A DNA stretch of 64,000 bases from Marisa cornuarietis (GCA_004794655.1 SMMW01000576.1:3981501-4045500); one strand, 5' to 3'; counted from the first letter of the stretch, positions 1 through 13,030 are shown. Numbers and translations are program-made. Notes: a model not told the origin generated them from the sequence alone.

Positions 1-3000
1 ACCTCCCTCGCCGTTGATTCTACTCTCCGCCTCGCAGTCTCTCGCTCCATACTCAGAGGGTACAGGGCCTTGGTTTGATTCACACCTGTACGAAAATCGT
101 ATGTAGAGTTAATATCGCATACTGCAAAATCCTCCCCGAAAGTCCATGAAAGTGCTTTTCCATTATCATAATTCGTAAATATTTTTTTTATTCTGGCTGA
201 TTTCTTTACCTAAATGCTTATAAGCTCATAAATTCAGACAGGCAATGTCGACCTCTGACAGCAGTTTTATTTTTACCTGAGCTGTATCATAAGAAGAAAG
301 CAGTAACAATGAAAGATAAGAACGTTTATGGAGAAAAGTGGGTGCCGAAGAGAAAAAATTGTTTACGGAGAAGTGTTGTAGCAACACGTGTGTGGCTAAA
401 ATATGATTTTTAACTACAACCTTGTGATCTGTGAATAACGGTGGAGTTCAGAAATCGTTTAATTTGTGGATAGTAGACGAGTGCTTAACATGACTTGAAA
501 AGTTCACTACCTTCATGGCATAAAACTCAAAAATTCGTTCGTACCTGGATCAGTATGAGTGAGCAGCTGCTCAAGTTTCATTAGAGTTATTTCGCTTGCT
601 GCTCTCTCCAGACATATCTTTGCGTGGAGCAATGATTTGTTAGAAATTATCTCCCTTTCTTTTAGGCATCTGCGATAAACAGCAAGAAGCATCATCATTA
701 AATAATACAGATATATGGGTCCTGAACCTTTTGGAATAGGCACCCGGAATGGACAGAGTTGTAATCGAGCCTCTGCCTCAAGCTGATCACACTCTCGACG
801 TCTCCGCCACCCACGCTGACAGGTACGTGTACGTGTACCCAAATATACTTCACTGCTACTAAAGATAACACAACTGACTCCGAGCCCCTAGTGTACCTCC
901 CCAGTGACCGACTCAATGCGAATTATTAATATAAAATGACAAGAACTAGTTTAAAATCGAGAGCTTTTACAATCAGTAAACGATAGAAATTAATCATCTC
1001 ACTAATGTTAAAATGCACAATGTAAAAAAAATATCATTTAGCTTTGGTTACTTTTAAGTACGCCTCGAAATGAAAGAAGAGGTAAGGGCAATGGCTGGCC
1101 TTTATGCAACTTGTTGCTGAAATAAAAATATTGACTAACATTTCTTAAAATTTATTCCAACTAAGCTCTTTAGTACTTCTGCACACTCTGCTGTTTAAAG
1201 CAACCATTATGTACTTTATGTGAATATTTGTACTGATGTGTTATATGTTACAATAAATGTCAATCAATACTTCAATGAAATAAGTAAAATAAAAAACACT
1301 CTTTTATTTAATATGTATTGAATTTTATTTAAATCTGTCATCATTTTAATTCTTAGTTTAGCCTACACTCGTTTTCAAGAAAAAGAAAAATTTCATGCAG
1401 TCCAAGGGAAGGAACTGTTGCACGCGTTGCAGTCTGCACAGTTATCTTTCTTGAACGTTTACTCTTCTGAAGAGAAAAAAATATTTCACTACTCATGGAC
1501 TGTTAAAAATTATTTAGTACTGTCACTGGAAACGAGAGAAAATTTCAGACATCTTGTGTAAAAAGATTGCCAGTGGGGATAATAAGTTTTGTTTTATTTA
1601 TAGCCCTTTAAGTTTGCAACACCTGTAAAATATCCCTTTTCGTCTGGATCAATGAACGTTTGCATAATCCCAATTCATAAATCACAAAGAGACCTATAAG
1701 CATAAAACACATTCCTACAGAGCTCATTCCTACAGATTAGTACTAAGCTCTACTAAACAAAGTGCGATGCACTTTTCTATTTGGTTTTAAAGGTCTACCC
1801 GATCGCAACATTATTTCTTTATGATCGGGTTACGCTCGTTTAAAAATAATAACTCCCAAAATATGAGTACATAATGTTCCTTAATGTTAACGATATAAGC
1901 CTTCAAACATCGGCATTCTCACCTGCAACTAGGAAGGAGGGAAAAATTACTCTCCTATACTGAAGAGTTCTCTCACGTGATCGAAGTATTTGTAACAACG
2001 AATTTGCATGCTTCGAGTGAAGTGAAGAAACATCACTCAGGTTGTCGTGTTCAGAAGCGATTTTTCGCCCCAAAAATGAAACAGCTGAATTTGGAATACA
2101 GCCCTACAGACTAGAACTTTATTTAGAAGCTTCGAATGAAGTTAAAAAATAATTAAATGGTCCAAACTGAATTCATTCAACAGACTGCATGGTAAGTCAA
2201 TCAGATCAAAATTTAATGGGCAACAATAGTTACAACTGATTGCTGTGAAGGAATTTTTTTACAATTAAAAATATAATGATAGTTTGAAACATGTTTATGA
2301 AAAAACTTATTTCTTCCTCATTTAGCTGCATACAACATTTTCTATTTACTTCCTGATACTCGATCGCACGTGTTCCTGTTTAAGCTCCTTATAATATGTT
2401 AATCACCCTCATATTTTATTTCCTTTTTTTAGCTGTTTCAATTGTGCCCTCACACTGTCACTTGTTGTTAGCATTATGCTGGATAAAGATATGACTGATG
2501 ATGATGTGTTTATGACTGGCACACGATGTTACTTGTAGACCAGACGGTGTAGAAACTGTCGATGTTGTATATCTGATGTTTGATCTACCAACAGTCGTAG
2601 TTGGTTTTAACATCTCGTGCTTTTGTATAGTGAGCACTGCTGTAGGAATAAGATTTCTTCCGTTTACTGAACGTCCAAGACTTACTTGTACTGTATAAGT
2701 GACTGGATAACAATCGATTTTGAAATGTTTTGAGCAAATTCATGAGTACAGTGTGGGGACCAAGTTCACACGGCACGTTTGAACAAAGTGAATCCACTGG
2801 CGTTTGCTGCCATTATCTTTAGGATTTCCTTCATGAGTACAAACTAACTCCCTCTGAGTGTCGAAGAGAACATTCAGCAACAGCACCATGTGTGCTGGTC
2901 AGTTTTCTTTTACAGATGATTGCATCTTTTCTCTTCGACTTATGCTAGTGCAAACGGTGCTATTTTTAGAAATACGCTTCCTGTTTTCTCGACAAACCCA

Positions 3001-3281
3001 GGTGTGCTTTAGAGAAAAAATATTAATATAAAATCTCTGTCAAACCGGGGTGGAGGGGTGAGTAGGTAACCCGTTTAGTACCTTTTCATAAGTTCATAAA
3101 TGTTACTCTCGATGGTCCCTGGCCACTGGACCCTTGGAAAAGGTTGAAATCCATACTCTCTCCATTCATACAAGGGCAGGTGAATGGAGCTGTAAAATCT
3201 GTAGGTGACCAGGAAGATAACAACGACAGTGATGACAGTCACACCGACGAGCCCTTTCCGCCTTTTTGTCATCGCTGTGAC
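1..3281 (-). CDS. FUT8: FUT8-like alpha-1,6-fucosyltransferase, copy A (5' part only; gene runs off the left edge)
   Basis: Three coding exons are visible on the minus strand: exon 1 at 3082-3281 (ATG at 3270-3272, preceded by 9 nt of leader and a CAG acceptor), exon 2 at 545-669, and exon 3 from 85 down to the window edge. Exon 1 encodes a basic tail (MTKRRK), a hydrophobic signal anchor at about residues 8-24 (VGVTVITVVVIFLV) and a short stem. Exon 2 continues the stem, including CLKEREIISNK and EQLLTHTDP. Exon 3 begins VNQTKALYPLSMERETARRR, where RETARRRVES aligns with the stem/coiled-coil segment just before the FUT8 catalytic domain. Splice phases (2 after exon 1, 1 after exon 2) equal those of copies B and C. 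The catalytic exons lie outside the window, so whether the gene is intact cannot be judged. Exon 3 is almost identical to that of copy C, but the anchor is quite different. The 86-544 and 670-3081 introns show no recognisable insertion. Confidence 0.85.
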
Positions 3282-5500
3282 CTGCACACAGAGGCAAGCA
3301 ACCTTGAAGATTGTTGTTTACTTCGACTGTTGGTTGAACCAGTTCTGTGCCTGTTTGTTGTTGTCGAATGACCGGTTGGCTGACGAATCTCTGGCTGTTG
3401 ACGATTTGACTGGCATCTGAGCTAAATAACTGATTTACTTCTGTACTTTTCTCTGCATGTAGTTTAGTTTGACTCTCGAACTATGATTTAGTCAAACGCA
3501 TCTTCTTAGCAGGGAAACATTATTAAGAGGAGTAATAAAGATATAAAAATTCACAATAACGCGTCAAAAAAGATGTTAATTATCTTAAAAATTTTATCAG
3601 ATCACATATGATATTAATGTATATGTATGCAATATTCTTTTTATCCTATTTTATATTCTTCTATGTCTATCGCAGCGAGATTAAAATTGCAAATTCAGAA
3701 GGATTTTAAAGTCGAAAAACAACATTTAGTTCTAGATTTTAATCAAGAACAATGACAATAAAAAGAATGAAAATATGTTCTTTAAGTATTCAAATGCAAT
3801 AACACTTTTTCTACAAATTTTACCGTTATGAGAACACGTGTCTATACTTATGAAGATTTGCCACTTACCAGCTGTACGCATGTACGGACAGCCATACTTG
3901 GTTGACCACCTAACAAGCCTCGCACGACCTTGCGAAACCGCGGTAAAGACGTTAATACCATTGTGTGCCATGGCAGTCACTGCCTGTAAAAAAGGAAAAG
4001 AGATTTTTTTCCTTGTTAAAACGTAGATTAAGGAAAGGAAAGTGTCAGTGTTTACTCTTCACGAAGATTTGTCATGAAGCGTCAATAGTTTCTTTAAGTA
4101 TGGACATTAAGGTACACCATAGATGTAAAATTGTCTGTTTTCGATTTAATGGTGTAGTGGCGGTGGGTGTAGAGCAGGTGGTTGCGTTTTGCTGTTACAA
4201 AACTATGAATTTCACGAGAAAGATTGATCCTTAACTGAGTGTTAGATTTACAGTGTGCGGAATTAATATATTTAACTGCTAAGTAAATCAGACCTTGAGC
4301 ATATACTACTTGGTAATAAAAGATTAACTTCATACACTGCACACAGTCTGAAAGTAATGCGCCTGAGAATTTTCTCAGGAGTTAATCGCCGACATTATTT
4401 AAAAGCTTTGTGGAAATAAGAAAGAGTTTGATGCTTTGATAAGGGCATTTATAATGGAGGAGAAACAAATTACAAGAAAGCTTGGAAAATTTCAATGAAA
4501 AAACTTAATTCTACAGACATAGTAATGTTTAAGGTAAGTCAAGCCGTTTGGTTGGTTAGCTTACATCCCATACAAGCCTCTAGAGTACACTAGCAGCAGG
4601 AGTATAAGAATAGGTTTTAGAAGCCATCTTTCAAGGATCATAATTGTCAAATCTGTACATTTGTGTAAGTGCAAACTATTTAATTTTATCTTCCTTTTCT
4701 GGAACTAGCTCAATAACTGGAAGCTAGAATGAGACTGAAACTAGTTCACCTGTCTGCTTTTTCCTTCTGTCATACACGAGTTTTAAAACACTTCAGTGAA
4801 TTACATTTTAAAAACAAATCTTCCATCAAATAATACTACTAATATTATTATAAAATTAAGAACTGTAATAAAATATAAAATTATTATACAAATAACTGAA
4901 AAAAACCTTTGCACTTTAAAATTGTATTGCACTATTGCAGTAATAATATAAAAATGTGTGACAAATATGCTCATGCTTATTTTTTAATACATATCCTATA
5001 GTGTCCAATTTAATGTCATTGTACGTTCTTTTATAATATGTCAGAATATCTTTTCTGAAAAAATGTCCTAAAATAACTCATTATACCTATTTTGCCAGTT
5101 TTTAATTGGTGTTGACCAGAACATCCTACGTACACCACAAAACATCGTTTATATAATCATTTTCAAACAGTATAATCTTTATACTCAAATGCAAGTTCTT
5201 TAATTTTATTATGTTAGCAATAGACACATGGATAACATGTTATTAAAGATGCACACATGGATTCATAGATTAATTGCCAGCTCAGATGCTATCAGTCAAA
5301 TACTTCCTGCTAACAGCGCATTAACATGTTTACAGTTTGGGAATCTTGTGGTCGCTGCTACACTGGCTCCATTTTGTCCAGCTACAAGTGTACCATTGAG
5401 ATATTACGAGTAAAATCATCTCAGATTGTTCTCAGAAAAGCAATTCCTCAACGCTTCGCACCATCGCGCGGATATTTCTCGACTAGGGCAGCAACACAAA
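3282..5500. other. 5' flank of copy A
   Basis: No gene recognised. The first ~130 bases resemble the flank of copy C exon 1: a segment near 3370-3400 reading ACCGGTTGGCTGACGAATC has a counterpart near 53533. The untranslated leader exon and promoter of copy A should lie here or further right, but I could not place them. The short open frames are not convincing. Confidence 0.5.
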
Positions 5501-5504
5501 AAAA

Positions 5505-6075
5505 TACAAAAAGGAAGAAACTGCTGGTACATTTAGGAACTGTTCTACTATGGATTATTTCCCTTCGAAAACTTTTTTTAATCTGTACATAAAAAATCAT
5601 TTAAAATAGTAAACCAATTAGGTAGCTTGTTATGTTTGCAAGTACGGAAAGATTCGGTTAATCAAGCGCCATGAACGAGTCGGTTGCCGGTTTCTCCATC
5701 CGACATGCATTTGTACCCCAGCAACCGAAAATTACAAGAAAATAGTAAGTAATTGTTTAAGCCTAATGAATATGCTTTTAAAATATTTTCTTTTCGGCTC
5801 TTTATGTTTATATATTTTGTAAATAATTATTTTAAAGGCTATACTTCATGATTACCTTCCCAAACATGAGCTCTCTGTTCCAAAGTTACCATCTTTTGTT
5901 TGAAATAAGTACAAGAAAACAAAAACTATATTTCTTAAAAAAAATTTCACTACGTAAATGTTTAAAAAAAGTGTTCTGTAAAATGGTGTGTAATATATAT
6001 TTTTTTCTTTACTGTAGGTTAATAGGTATAAATATTTAAACGCTTACGTTAGAAATGTTCGCAACCGGGCTGGGA
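5505..6075 (+). repeat. unnamed interspersed repeat, copy 1 of 3
   Basis: About 570 bases recur, diverged, near 35375-35900 and 62740-63135 in the same orientation. Shared blocks in order: a block around GGAACTGTTCTACTATGG and TTTCCCTT; CGGTTGCCGGTT followed by CAACCGAAAATTA (first two copies); AGTACAAGAA plus ACAAAA; TTTCTTAAAA; a block around CTGTAAAATGGTGT; and GTTAATAGGTATAAAT. No coding capacity or terminal repeat was found, so the class is unknown. Confidence 0.6.
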
Positions 6076-7189
6076 GAGAAAAGTGTGGTCTTGTTTGGAA
6101 AGAGTGCTAATTAACACACGACACTCGAGTTACACCGCATACTGCTAGTAATTATTATTGATACATCCGGATTGAAAATTATGGCACTTATAGTTTTTGT
6201 GTGTACAGTTGTTCACAAGTTTGAAATCAATTTCACTGCAATGTGGACACACTCTATGTCACGTAGCCGGATTCACGCTTACGCGCTACAACTCAGTCAC
6301 TGGCTCAACGGGGCAAAATGAACCACTAATGAGCAAAGTCCGCAAGGATAACAAAAGTAACAGTCAAAAAACTAAATTTATTCATCCACACACACGCACG
6401 CACACACATATATTAAATGTCTCCACTCACGGAAAAAAATAAAAATAAATAATCGCCATCCCATATAAAAAAACGAGGCTTACCTGCATACAATTTGAAT
6501 AAAGCTGTGAATCTCATTATGAATACAAGTTGATTTAATTCTGCAGAGAGTAAAAATGAGTCACAATCACATAATACCACAAAGAGATTCTATAATTTCA
6601 GATTAAACAAGGTTTAAAACTAGAACATTTGCTGTAAAGGAAGGTAATTTCAATATAGCTCAGCACAGAGACTACAGTCATGGCGGTGTAACGCTAATAG
6701 TTCCTGTAGTTGTATTGTGTGTCCCGCGGGAGATGGAAAAGGAGGTCAGGCGGGTGTGGCTTAGTTCACAGTGGCCCTGTGTACAGTCATGAGAGGTCGC
6801 CATTGAGACTCATCAAGCTACTGCAAACATCTATACCGTGCATTGACATGCTGTTGACACTCTATTTCACATGACTGGTGTGCTGTTCTTGCCACGTATT
6901 CTGTCATGTTTGTGGGCTTTTTTCTCTTTCGTAAACAAAGGGATTCTGTTAGAAGTAAATTCTGCTTGGCGCTGCAATGCATTGCTTCCATTACTTATCC
7001 TCGTAGTCGTCGTCAAACATGTCGATGAACATGTTGTCTACTTTGCTATAGCAGCCGCCATTGGCTGCAAAGGTGTGCCAAGGGTTTCACAGTCTCACTG
7101 GCGAGGGTGAACGTTACTGTACGCATGGCAGTTATTGTTGCAGACGCTCACGTGCGCTCAACTTTCGGTCAGTTGGACATTAGCGCCAG

Positions 7190-7227
<38 letters not shown>

Positions 7228-7753
7228 AAATAAACAAGACAACTGAATCTGCTTTTCTTTAGCCCCTGTCTAAATTTAATTTTGAAAAGAATAAGGTACA
7301 GTACTCTTTAAAAATGCACGATAAATGTAGAAAACAATATCTTAAGACGCAACCTCCACTTCCCCACACGCAGTGTCGCGGCACTTACCATGTCTCCATG
7401 GTATCATAGCATGATTATAATACCACCAACGGTTTGAGTAAATGTTTAAACAAGAACTGTATCATAAGATGACAGCAGTAGCATTGGTAGACAAGAAGAA
7501 AGTCTTTCAAGAAGAGTTGGTGTAATGGGGACAAAACTACCCAGGGAGAAATGTGTGGCTAGAATAAGATTTGAAATAACTGCCCGATCTGTATATAACC
7601 AGGAACTTGTAGTACATCCGTGGTGTAACAGTGGAGCTAAAAAAAAGCCTCGTTTAATCCTATAAATTATAATACAGTGTATAACACATATCACGACGAG
7701 AGAGGTGCACCAGCTCCAGGAGGTAAAACTACTAACACAAGTGTTGTTTGTAC
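6076..7753. other. intergenic sequence, no gene seen
   Basis: AT-rich and slightly GC-richer parts with small repeats only: a short CACACACGCA tract near 6389-6410 and a TG dinucleotide run at 7193-7225. The open frames here (for example 6871-7110) have no recognisable family features. Confidence 0.5.
7193..7225. repeat. (TG)n microsatellite
   Basis: A perfect TG run of about 33 bases between copy A and the relic copy. Confidence 0.95.
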
Positions 7754-7857
7754 CTGGATTAGTATGAGTGTGAAGCTGCTCAAGTTTCATCAGTTATTTC
7801 ACTTGCTGCTTTCTTGAGACATTGTTGTGCGTACAGTAAATATTTGTTAGAAGGCAC
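7754..7857 (-). pseudogene. relic FUT8-like exon 2 (fourth copy)
   Basis: The minus strand reads like exon 2 of copies A, B and C: CLKKAASEIT, then MKLEQL, then HTHTNPG. The splice boundaries are kept (GCAG acceptor after 7857, GTAC donor before 7754). A 2-nt deletion between the IT and MKLEQ segments breaks the frame, and about 20 nt near the 5' end are missing relative to copy A. No other exons of this copy were found nearby; the sequence immediately upstream resembles the upstream flank of copy B, so exon 1 and intron 1 were probably deleted. Confidence 0.75.
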
Positions 7858-8480
7858 CTGCAATAATCCCCACTCAAACCCTCAGTATTATTTAGTAAAG
7901 CTTCCTAGATCACATCTTGCTGTTTATGTTTGGGATTTTCTGTTCATGGTATTTCTTTTTATGTCTGTGTACTCAAGTGTGGCATTAATTGTGGCTCCCG
8001 CCATCTTTCGCGGAAAATAAAAAGGAAAATAAATTTAAACTGGGGAAACAGACTTTATCATCCCCCTGAGTTAACCAAGTTACCAAGTATATGAAATATT
8101 ACTAACCTTAGCTTTGACAACTACTAAGTAAAACTATTGTGTAGCCAACATTTTAGACAATCTACCTTGTAAGAATAGCTGATCACATTCACCACTAATT
8201 TCTGCTTAACTTCAGTCATCTATAAAGAATTATTTGGAATAAAGGTGTTGTGTGTTAACATAAATAAACAGGTTAGTAAGCTGCTCATTACACACGAAAG
8301 CATTTGAAGCCACTCTCAGAATAGACAAGTCATAAAATATAACACAAGGGATTAAACAAGCATCATACGCTGTTATGTCCTCCGTGCTGCTGACACAGTT
8401 GTCAACGAGCAGGATGTTACCTGTGTGGTGTTGTTCTTGACTCGCTGCTGTGTGTTGATTCAACAGCTCTTCGTGTTATT
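7858..8480 (-). pseudogene. upstream flank of the relic copy, homologous to the copy B flank
   Basis: Blocks around 7910-8250 match 25500-25830 upstream of copy B in the same order: a run around GTGTACTCAAGTGTGGC, then CATCTTTCGCGGAAAATAA, then AACTGGGGAAACAGAC, then CACATTCACCACTAATTTCT. Weaker similarity continues to about 8480, matching 26140-26350. Conservation of this noncoding block in both places suggests it once carried promoter or leader sequence, but no leader exon could be defined. Confidence 0.55.
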
Positions 8481-8610
8481 TCCGTAGCTTCATCAACCTG
8501 TCACAAAGGGATGCATCCGAGCGGTTTACCCGACAACCTCTTGTAGGCGCTGACAACGTCGGCGATAAATTCCACAGCTTGAGTGAAAACGTTTCCACAG
8601 CTCGGTGCAG

Positions 8611-8668
8611 ATGGCTGGACCCACAGCATCTACACACTTGCCTACACACAGCGGACAGGCTGCGGAGG
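8611..8668 (+). CDS. possible orphan first coding exon (weak)
   Basis: An ATG in good context (GCAGATGG) opens a 58-nt frame beginning MAGPTASTHL that runs into a strong splice-donor match, GG|GTAAGTGC. No following exon with matching phase was recognised and the peptide belongs to no family I know. It may be chance. Confidence 0.15.
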
Positions 8669-8957
8669 GTAAGTGCAGGGTTCTGCTCCTCCTGTCGCTG
8701 ACATCCTCGAATAATGACTTTTAAAAAAATTGTCAGGCGAGGCTGCTGTGCGTGTGGGTCATATAACCTTCACAATGGGATGCCACAAACAAATAATAAT
8801 AATCATCATCATAGTAATCATAATAACAAGATGACACACTTTTCTGTTAGGGTCAGGGCACTACGTCATAGGTCGGTCGATGCCATTTGAACCGAGGGGA
8901 GAGAGGGTGGGCTCGGGGACGATCGATTTTTCAGAGGGGAGTTCGGAGTGGAACTGC

Positions 8958-9130
8958 GTGCCGTTAATAAACTGCTTTTAATGAACCGCGTGAAAGGCAT
9001 TTATTTTACATCAGTTTATATTAGTGTCGAGTATGAACACGTGTGCCGTTAATGAGCTGCCTTTAATGAACCACGTGATAGGCATATTTTAATTGTTTTG
9101 CGTCGGTTAATATAAGTGTCGTGTGTGGAG
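8958..9130. repeat. 85-bp tandem duplication, two units
   Basis: Two diverged units start at 8958 and 9043. Each holds GTGCCGTTAAT, then CTTTTAATGAACC or CCTTTAATGAACC, then a block ending in ATAAGTGTCG or similar. The right unit adjoins a promoter-like segment. Confidence 0.75.
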
Positions 9131-9164
9131 CAGACGACGTCCGGTGGCTGGTGAGCAGACGACA

Positions 9165-9240
9165 GAGGTCGAATGACGTCATCTTTTGTTTCACATAGCT
9201 CCGCCCACAGGTCCGCCATTTTAGGTTCGTCGAGCATTAT
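9165..9240 (-). promoter_or_regulatory. promoter-like segment with CRE and YY1-type sites (tentative)
   Basis: A perfect palindromic CRE (TGACGTCA, 9173-9180), a GC-box-like CTCCGCCC near 9200, and on the minus strand CTAAAATGGCGGACC near 9218, which is both a YY1-type motif and a good start context. The minus frame from that ATG (MADLWAELCETKDD...) runs about 56 codons with no recognised family. Motif matching only. Confidence 0.3.
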
Positions 9241-9448
9241 CTTATAAGAAAACTCTTTAAATAATAATAATGGGACTTGACTAAACTATGTATGTCAATA
9301 ATAACTTTGTGCTTTAGGTTTGTGAAAGCATCTAACAGTGACGTCAGATTGCATTTGCAGTTGTGTGGGATTTGTACTTTCATGTAACACTTCAAAACAG
9401 GTTCACAAGGAATAATGCCGTTACAGAAAACTCCCCGATCCCCTAGAT

Positions 9449-9772
9449 GCCTGGTTTTCAATCTGTAGTATGGGTACCACTACTGGTACGCGAAGGTATG
9501 ACGGGTGGTACGCAAGCATCATGCGCCAAAATAACAGAGTGCGTACATATATATATATATATTACGGGGGCTGTTTGTTCGCTGTCACAAATATATGGAG
9601 ATTATCATATTAATAATTAACTAACTACTAACTAAATCATATACTAAATACCAACTAACCTAAGACTTTGTCCTAGACTAGTATATACTATATTTGTAGG
9701 GGGTAGGGTTGTACTCGGTCAATTCGAATTTTCGAAAGTGGTACTCGTCCGGAAAAGTTTGAAACCCCGGGG
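9449..9772. mobile_element. hAT-type MITE (Buster-like) with target-site duplication
   Basis: About 324 bases with imperfect terminal inverted repeats: the left end contains GGTTTTCAATCTGTAG then GGGTACCAC; the reverse complement of the right end contains GGGGTTTCAAACTTTTC then GAGTACCAC. The flanks carry a duplication CCCTAGAT (9441-9448 and 9773-9780), which fits the 8-bp nnnTAnnn pattern of Buster-type hAT elements. There is no coding capacity; an AT dinucleotide run sits inside near 9547. Confidence 0.75.
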
Positions 9773-11586
9773 CCCTAGATGAAGCTGAGGGCGGACTAGT
9801 AACATACAATGTACCCACTCTTACAATCTCTCTCATCCACTGGTCTCTCACTTAGTGTACGCTTGCTTCCATCTGGTTCAGGAGGTTCGTGACACGTGGC
9901 AATATAACTGAAAAGGACAAAAGGGGAGAGAAGTGTTCTTTCGAGAGACTAATGTGCACATAAAGATCAACAATAGGTTTACATAGACTTTTATAAGCTA
10001 ATGCTTTATGGTATGATGCACAGTGGTACCTTGGTATTTGCACTGCTCTGTACTTGGACATTTCTGTCCTTGACCAATATTTTTGATTCTATTTCACTGC
10101 CTGACCGCTTACTCAGCACTAAAGTCTGCATGAGACACCACGATTACCCATGAGACTTTGGGGTCAAACAAAGACTAAAGCGTTATTTTGATCATCGATA
10201 TCAACCAGTAAAGACCTGTGCTGGTGCCGTGTTCACCATATCGTGGTTTTGTTTTTTTCGCACATATGCAGACGTATACCATAGAGTCATCATGACACCC
10301 AAGAAACGTTTTAATACCCAAAGAGAAGGAAAGAGGGAAATAGCAAAAACAACAATTAAATTTTAAAAAAGGTATTGCCAAGTATGAGAGGTCTATTCAT
10401 GTGTCTGAATTAAACAATCAGTATGCCATGGTTAAGTCGACAATATCGACAATACCGAACATTCATAAGAGCATGTAGCACAAGAGGCCATATGAATAGC
10501 TGATTTAGTATAAGAAGTACAAAAAAGTAACAAATTTAAATATAAGATTTTAGTTTTAGATTTATATTATTTCAATGATTCAGATGTATTTTTTCAATTA
10601 AGCATATTCTAAACACCCCACCTTTTCTTTTTACATATGGCGTACTTTAAAACATAATGAATAATACTCGGTTACTTTTGGTGGGTGCCGGATTCAATTA
10701 AATACTCTGACAGTTTTTTATTCTGAGGGAAAATCGACTCGGCATTCGAAAGGCGACACTGTCCCATTGTCCGAAGACTCTGCTGCACTCATATCATGTT
10801 TCCCAATTTGAATTTTACCTTCTTTCAATGTGCAGAAGCTGCACGACTCAACCTTGGAAGCTATGGCGCATCAGAAGTGACAAAGGAAGGCATAAAGGAA
10901 AGGCTGCGTTTAGCACCCGAAAAAAATGGTGAAAGAAAAGAGACAGAAGAGGGAGGGGTGAAATATATAAATTCTATTGGCGGTCCATCCGCCACAGCCT
11001 ACAGATATACGTTACTTTCTTTCAACCATTTCGGGTTTGATGGAGGTTTCACTACTTGTATCTAAGTCAGCACTTACGCCGCTTTTAAAATGTCTAAACG
11101 CATTTTGTTTTAATAAAAAGAACAACACCTGCAATGTTCTAATCAAAACAATACCTTAGAACTGACATCCAGTTTCACTGCTCAATGTGACATAAAAAAT
11201 TGCTACCTTTTTTGTATAGTGAATTTATTAGCGAAAGTACTTACAAAGACAGGGGGCAGGTGTAACCATCTCAGTGATTGCACTATCCACCTTTATGTCA
11301 TGTATAACAAGCTTTATTTCATGTATAACAAGCTTTATCTTCAGTGGAGTTCACAACCACACTCTGATTGCTTTCTTAAGCTGTGAACTCACGGATTAGA
11401 CTTGGTGCAGTCAAGCACACTGTCTGAGAAGGTAATCCGAGTGGTGGAATGGTGTGAATATTTTATAGATGTACACTTATTTTGTGTATCATACATGTCT
11501 ATGTTTATACTTCGATCACTGATGATGAAACTACATTTAACCCTACTTTGAAAGGAAGGGTCTTTGACCCATCAACTAAACAGTTT

Positions 11587-11590
<4 letters not shown>

Positions 11591-11662
<72 letters not shown>

Positions 11663-11671
11663 CACACACAC
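11591..11671. repeat. (CA)n microsatellite
   Basis: About 81 bases of CA with one CG interruption. Confidence 0.95.
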
Positions 11672-12633
11672 TGCAATGCTGATGCCCTCTTTCCATGTTT
11701 AAAGAAACAATTTGAGATGAAATATGACAAACATCTTCATCATTAAAGGAAAGCAACACGTTCAGTTTTGTTGATCTGAAAACAATGATTTACTATGATT
11801 TACTAACTGTAAGTTACATCTTACAACGAAAGAAGCACAGTTGAATCGACTGTCTTGAAATGCTTCAAGTTCTTAAAGACCTACCAAAGAAAACAAATCA
11901 TTTTTCTTCTGTATCTTGATCTGATTCACTCAACATTCCTTTTTCCGCTAATAAATAAGGTATGGTAACAAGTTCTCATTCTGATTATGATTTCTACGCA
12001 TCTGCATAAATTTTCACCCTTTGAAACCCTTGTCTGACTTGACTTCCAAGTCTCTATTAATAATGAATGGCGGTTCCCATTAAAAAGGCTCTCTGACGGT
12101 GAACAGCGGGAATAGCTGCAGCTTTTCCATCTCGAGTTAAATATTTTCTTAACGATGAATTAGTTTCTTGTAAATTCCATTATCTTCAACTCAAATTTCA
12201 GGTCATCTAGGTCCTCCAATTTGTCAAGTGGTCTGTTGCTGGCTTGCTTGGAAGCAGGAGTATCTCTTTTAGATGCTTAAAGGTGACAGCAAAAAGCGTT
12301 AGTAAGACAACAGCCTGTAGTCGAATATCCTTAAATATTTCATTCCCTGTCTCAGTACAGGTAAGTAACACTGAAACCACAACTCGACAATGTTGAGCCA
12401 GTTTGATTTCAGTATAAAATATTTGTACTTTATACTGACAACATTATCCTGCGAAACTTTCACCTTTTCTTGCTCCTCTTTACTGTGCCACAGTTCTTTT
12501 GTATCCAGGTAAGTATATAATACTGGTTTTAGAGATTTTAGCTAAAATAAAAATAAAGTGCCAATGGTGAACACATTTAAGCAACAGGAGTGCTCATTAG
12601 ACATGAATGCAACAGAAAACAACAGCAACAACA

Positions 12634-12658
12634 ACAAAATAATAATAATAATAATCAC

Positions 12659-12718
<60 letters not shown>
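12634..12718. repeat. compound (AAC)/(AAT)/(ATC)n microsatellite
   Basis: Trinucleotide tracts follow one another, ending in about 20 perfect ATC units (12657-12718). The polyhistidine and polymethionine frames across it are artefacts. Confidence 0.95.
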
Positions 12719-13030
12719 AAAGTGACTGCAAACATTACAGTTTTTCTTAGCGATATGGAAAATGCAAGCTAATAATAAACTACACATAGAATTGCATTAT
12801 TGAAATGTCGAAAGGGTTAGACATGCTGAAACTCGCAGCCGACACCTCCATTAATGTCTGTCCAGCTTATGTTTGGTGTAACTTTTAGCCTTATGACCAG
12901 CCTACACTCTTCACCGGTTGATTGCCCTTCTGTGTACTTTGAAACAACCTCAGATCAAATCGCCCCTAACACTGCATGAGATGCAGAATGCACCACTGGT
13001 TGAACTTAACACGAGAATAAACAGATTTGT

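Noticed and set aside
12542..12787. Polymethionine/polyisoleucine and polyhistidine frames
   Set aside because: Translation of an ATC/AAT microsatellite.
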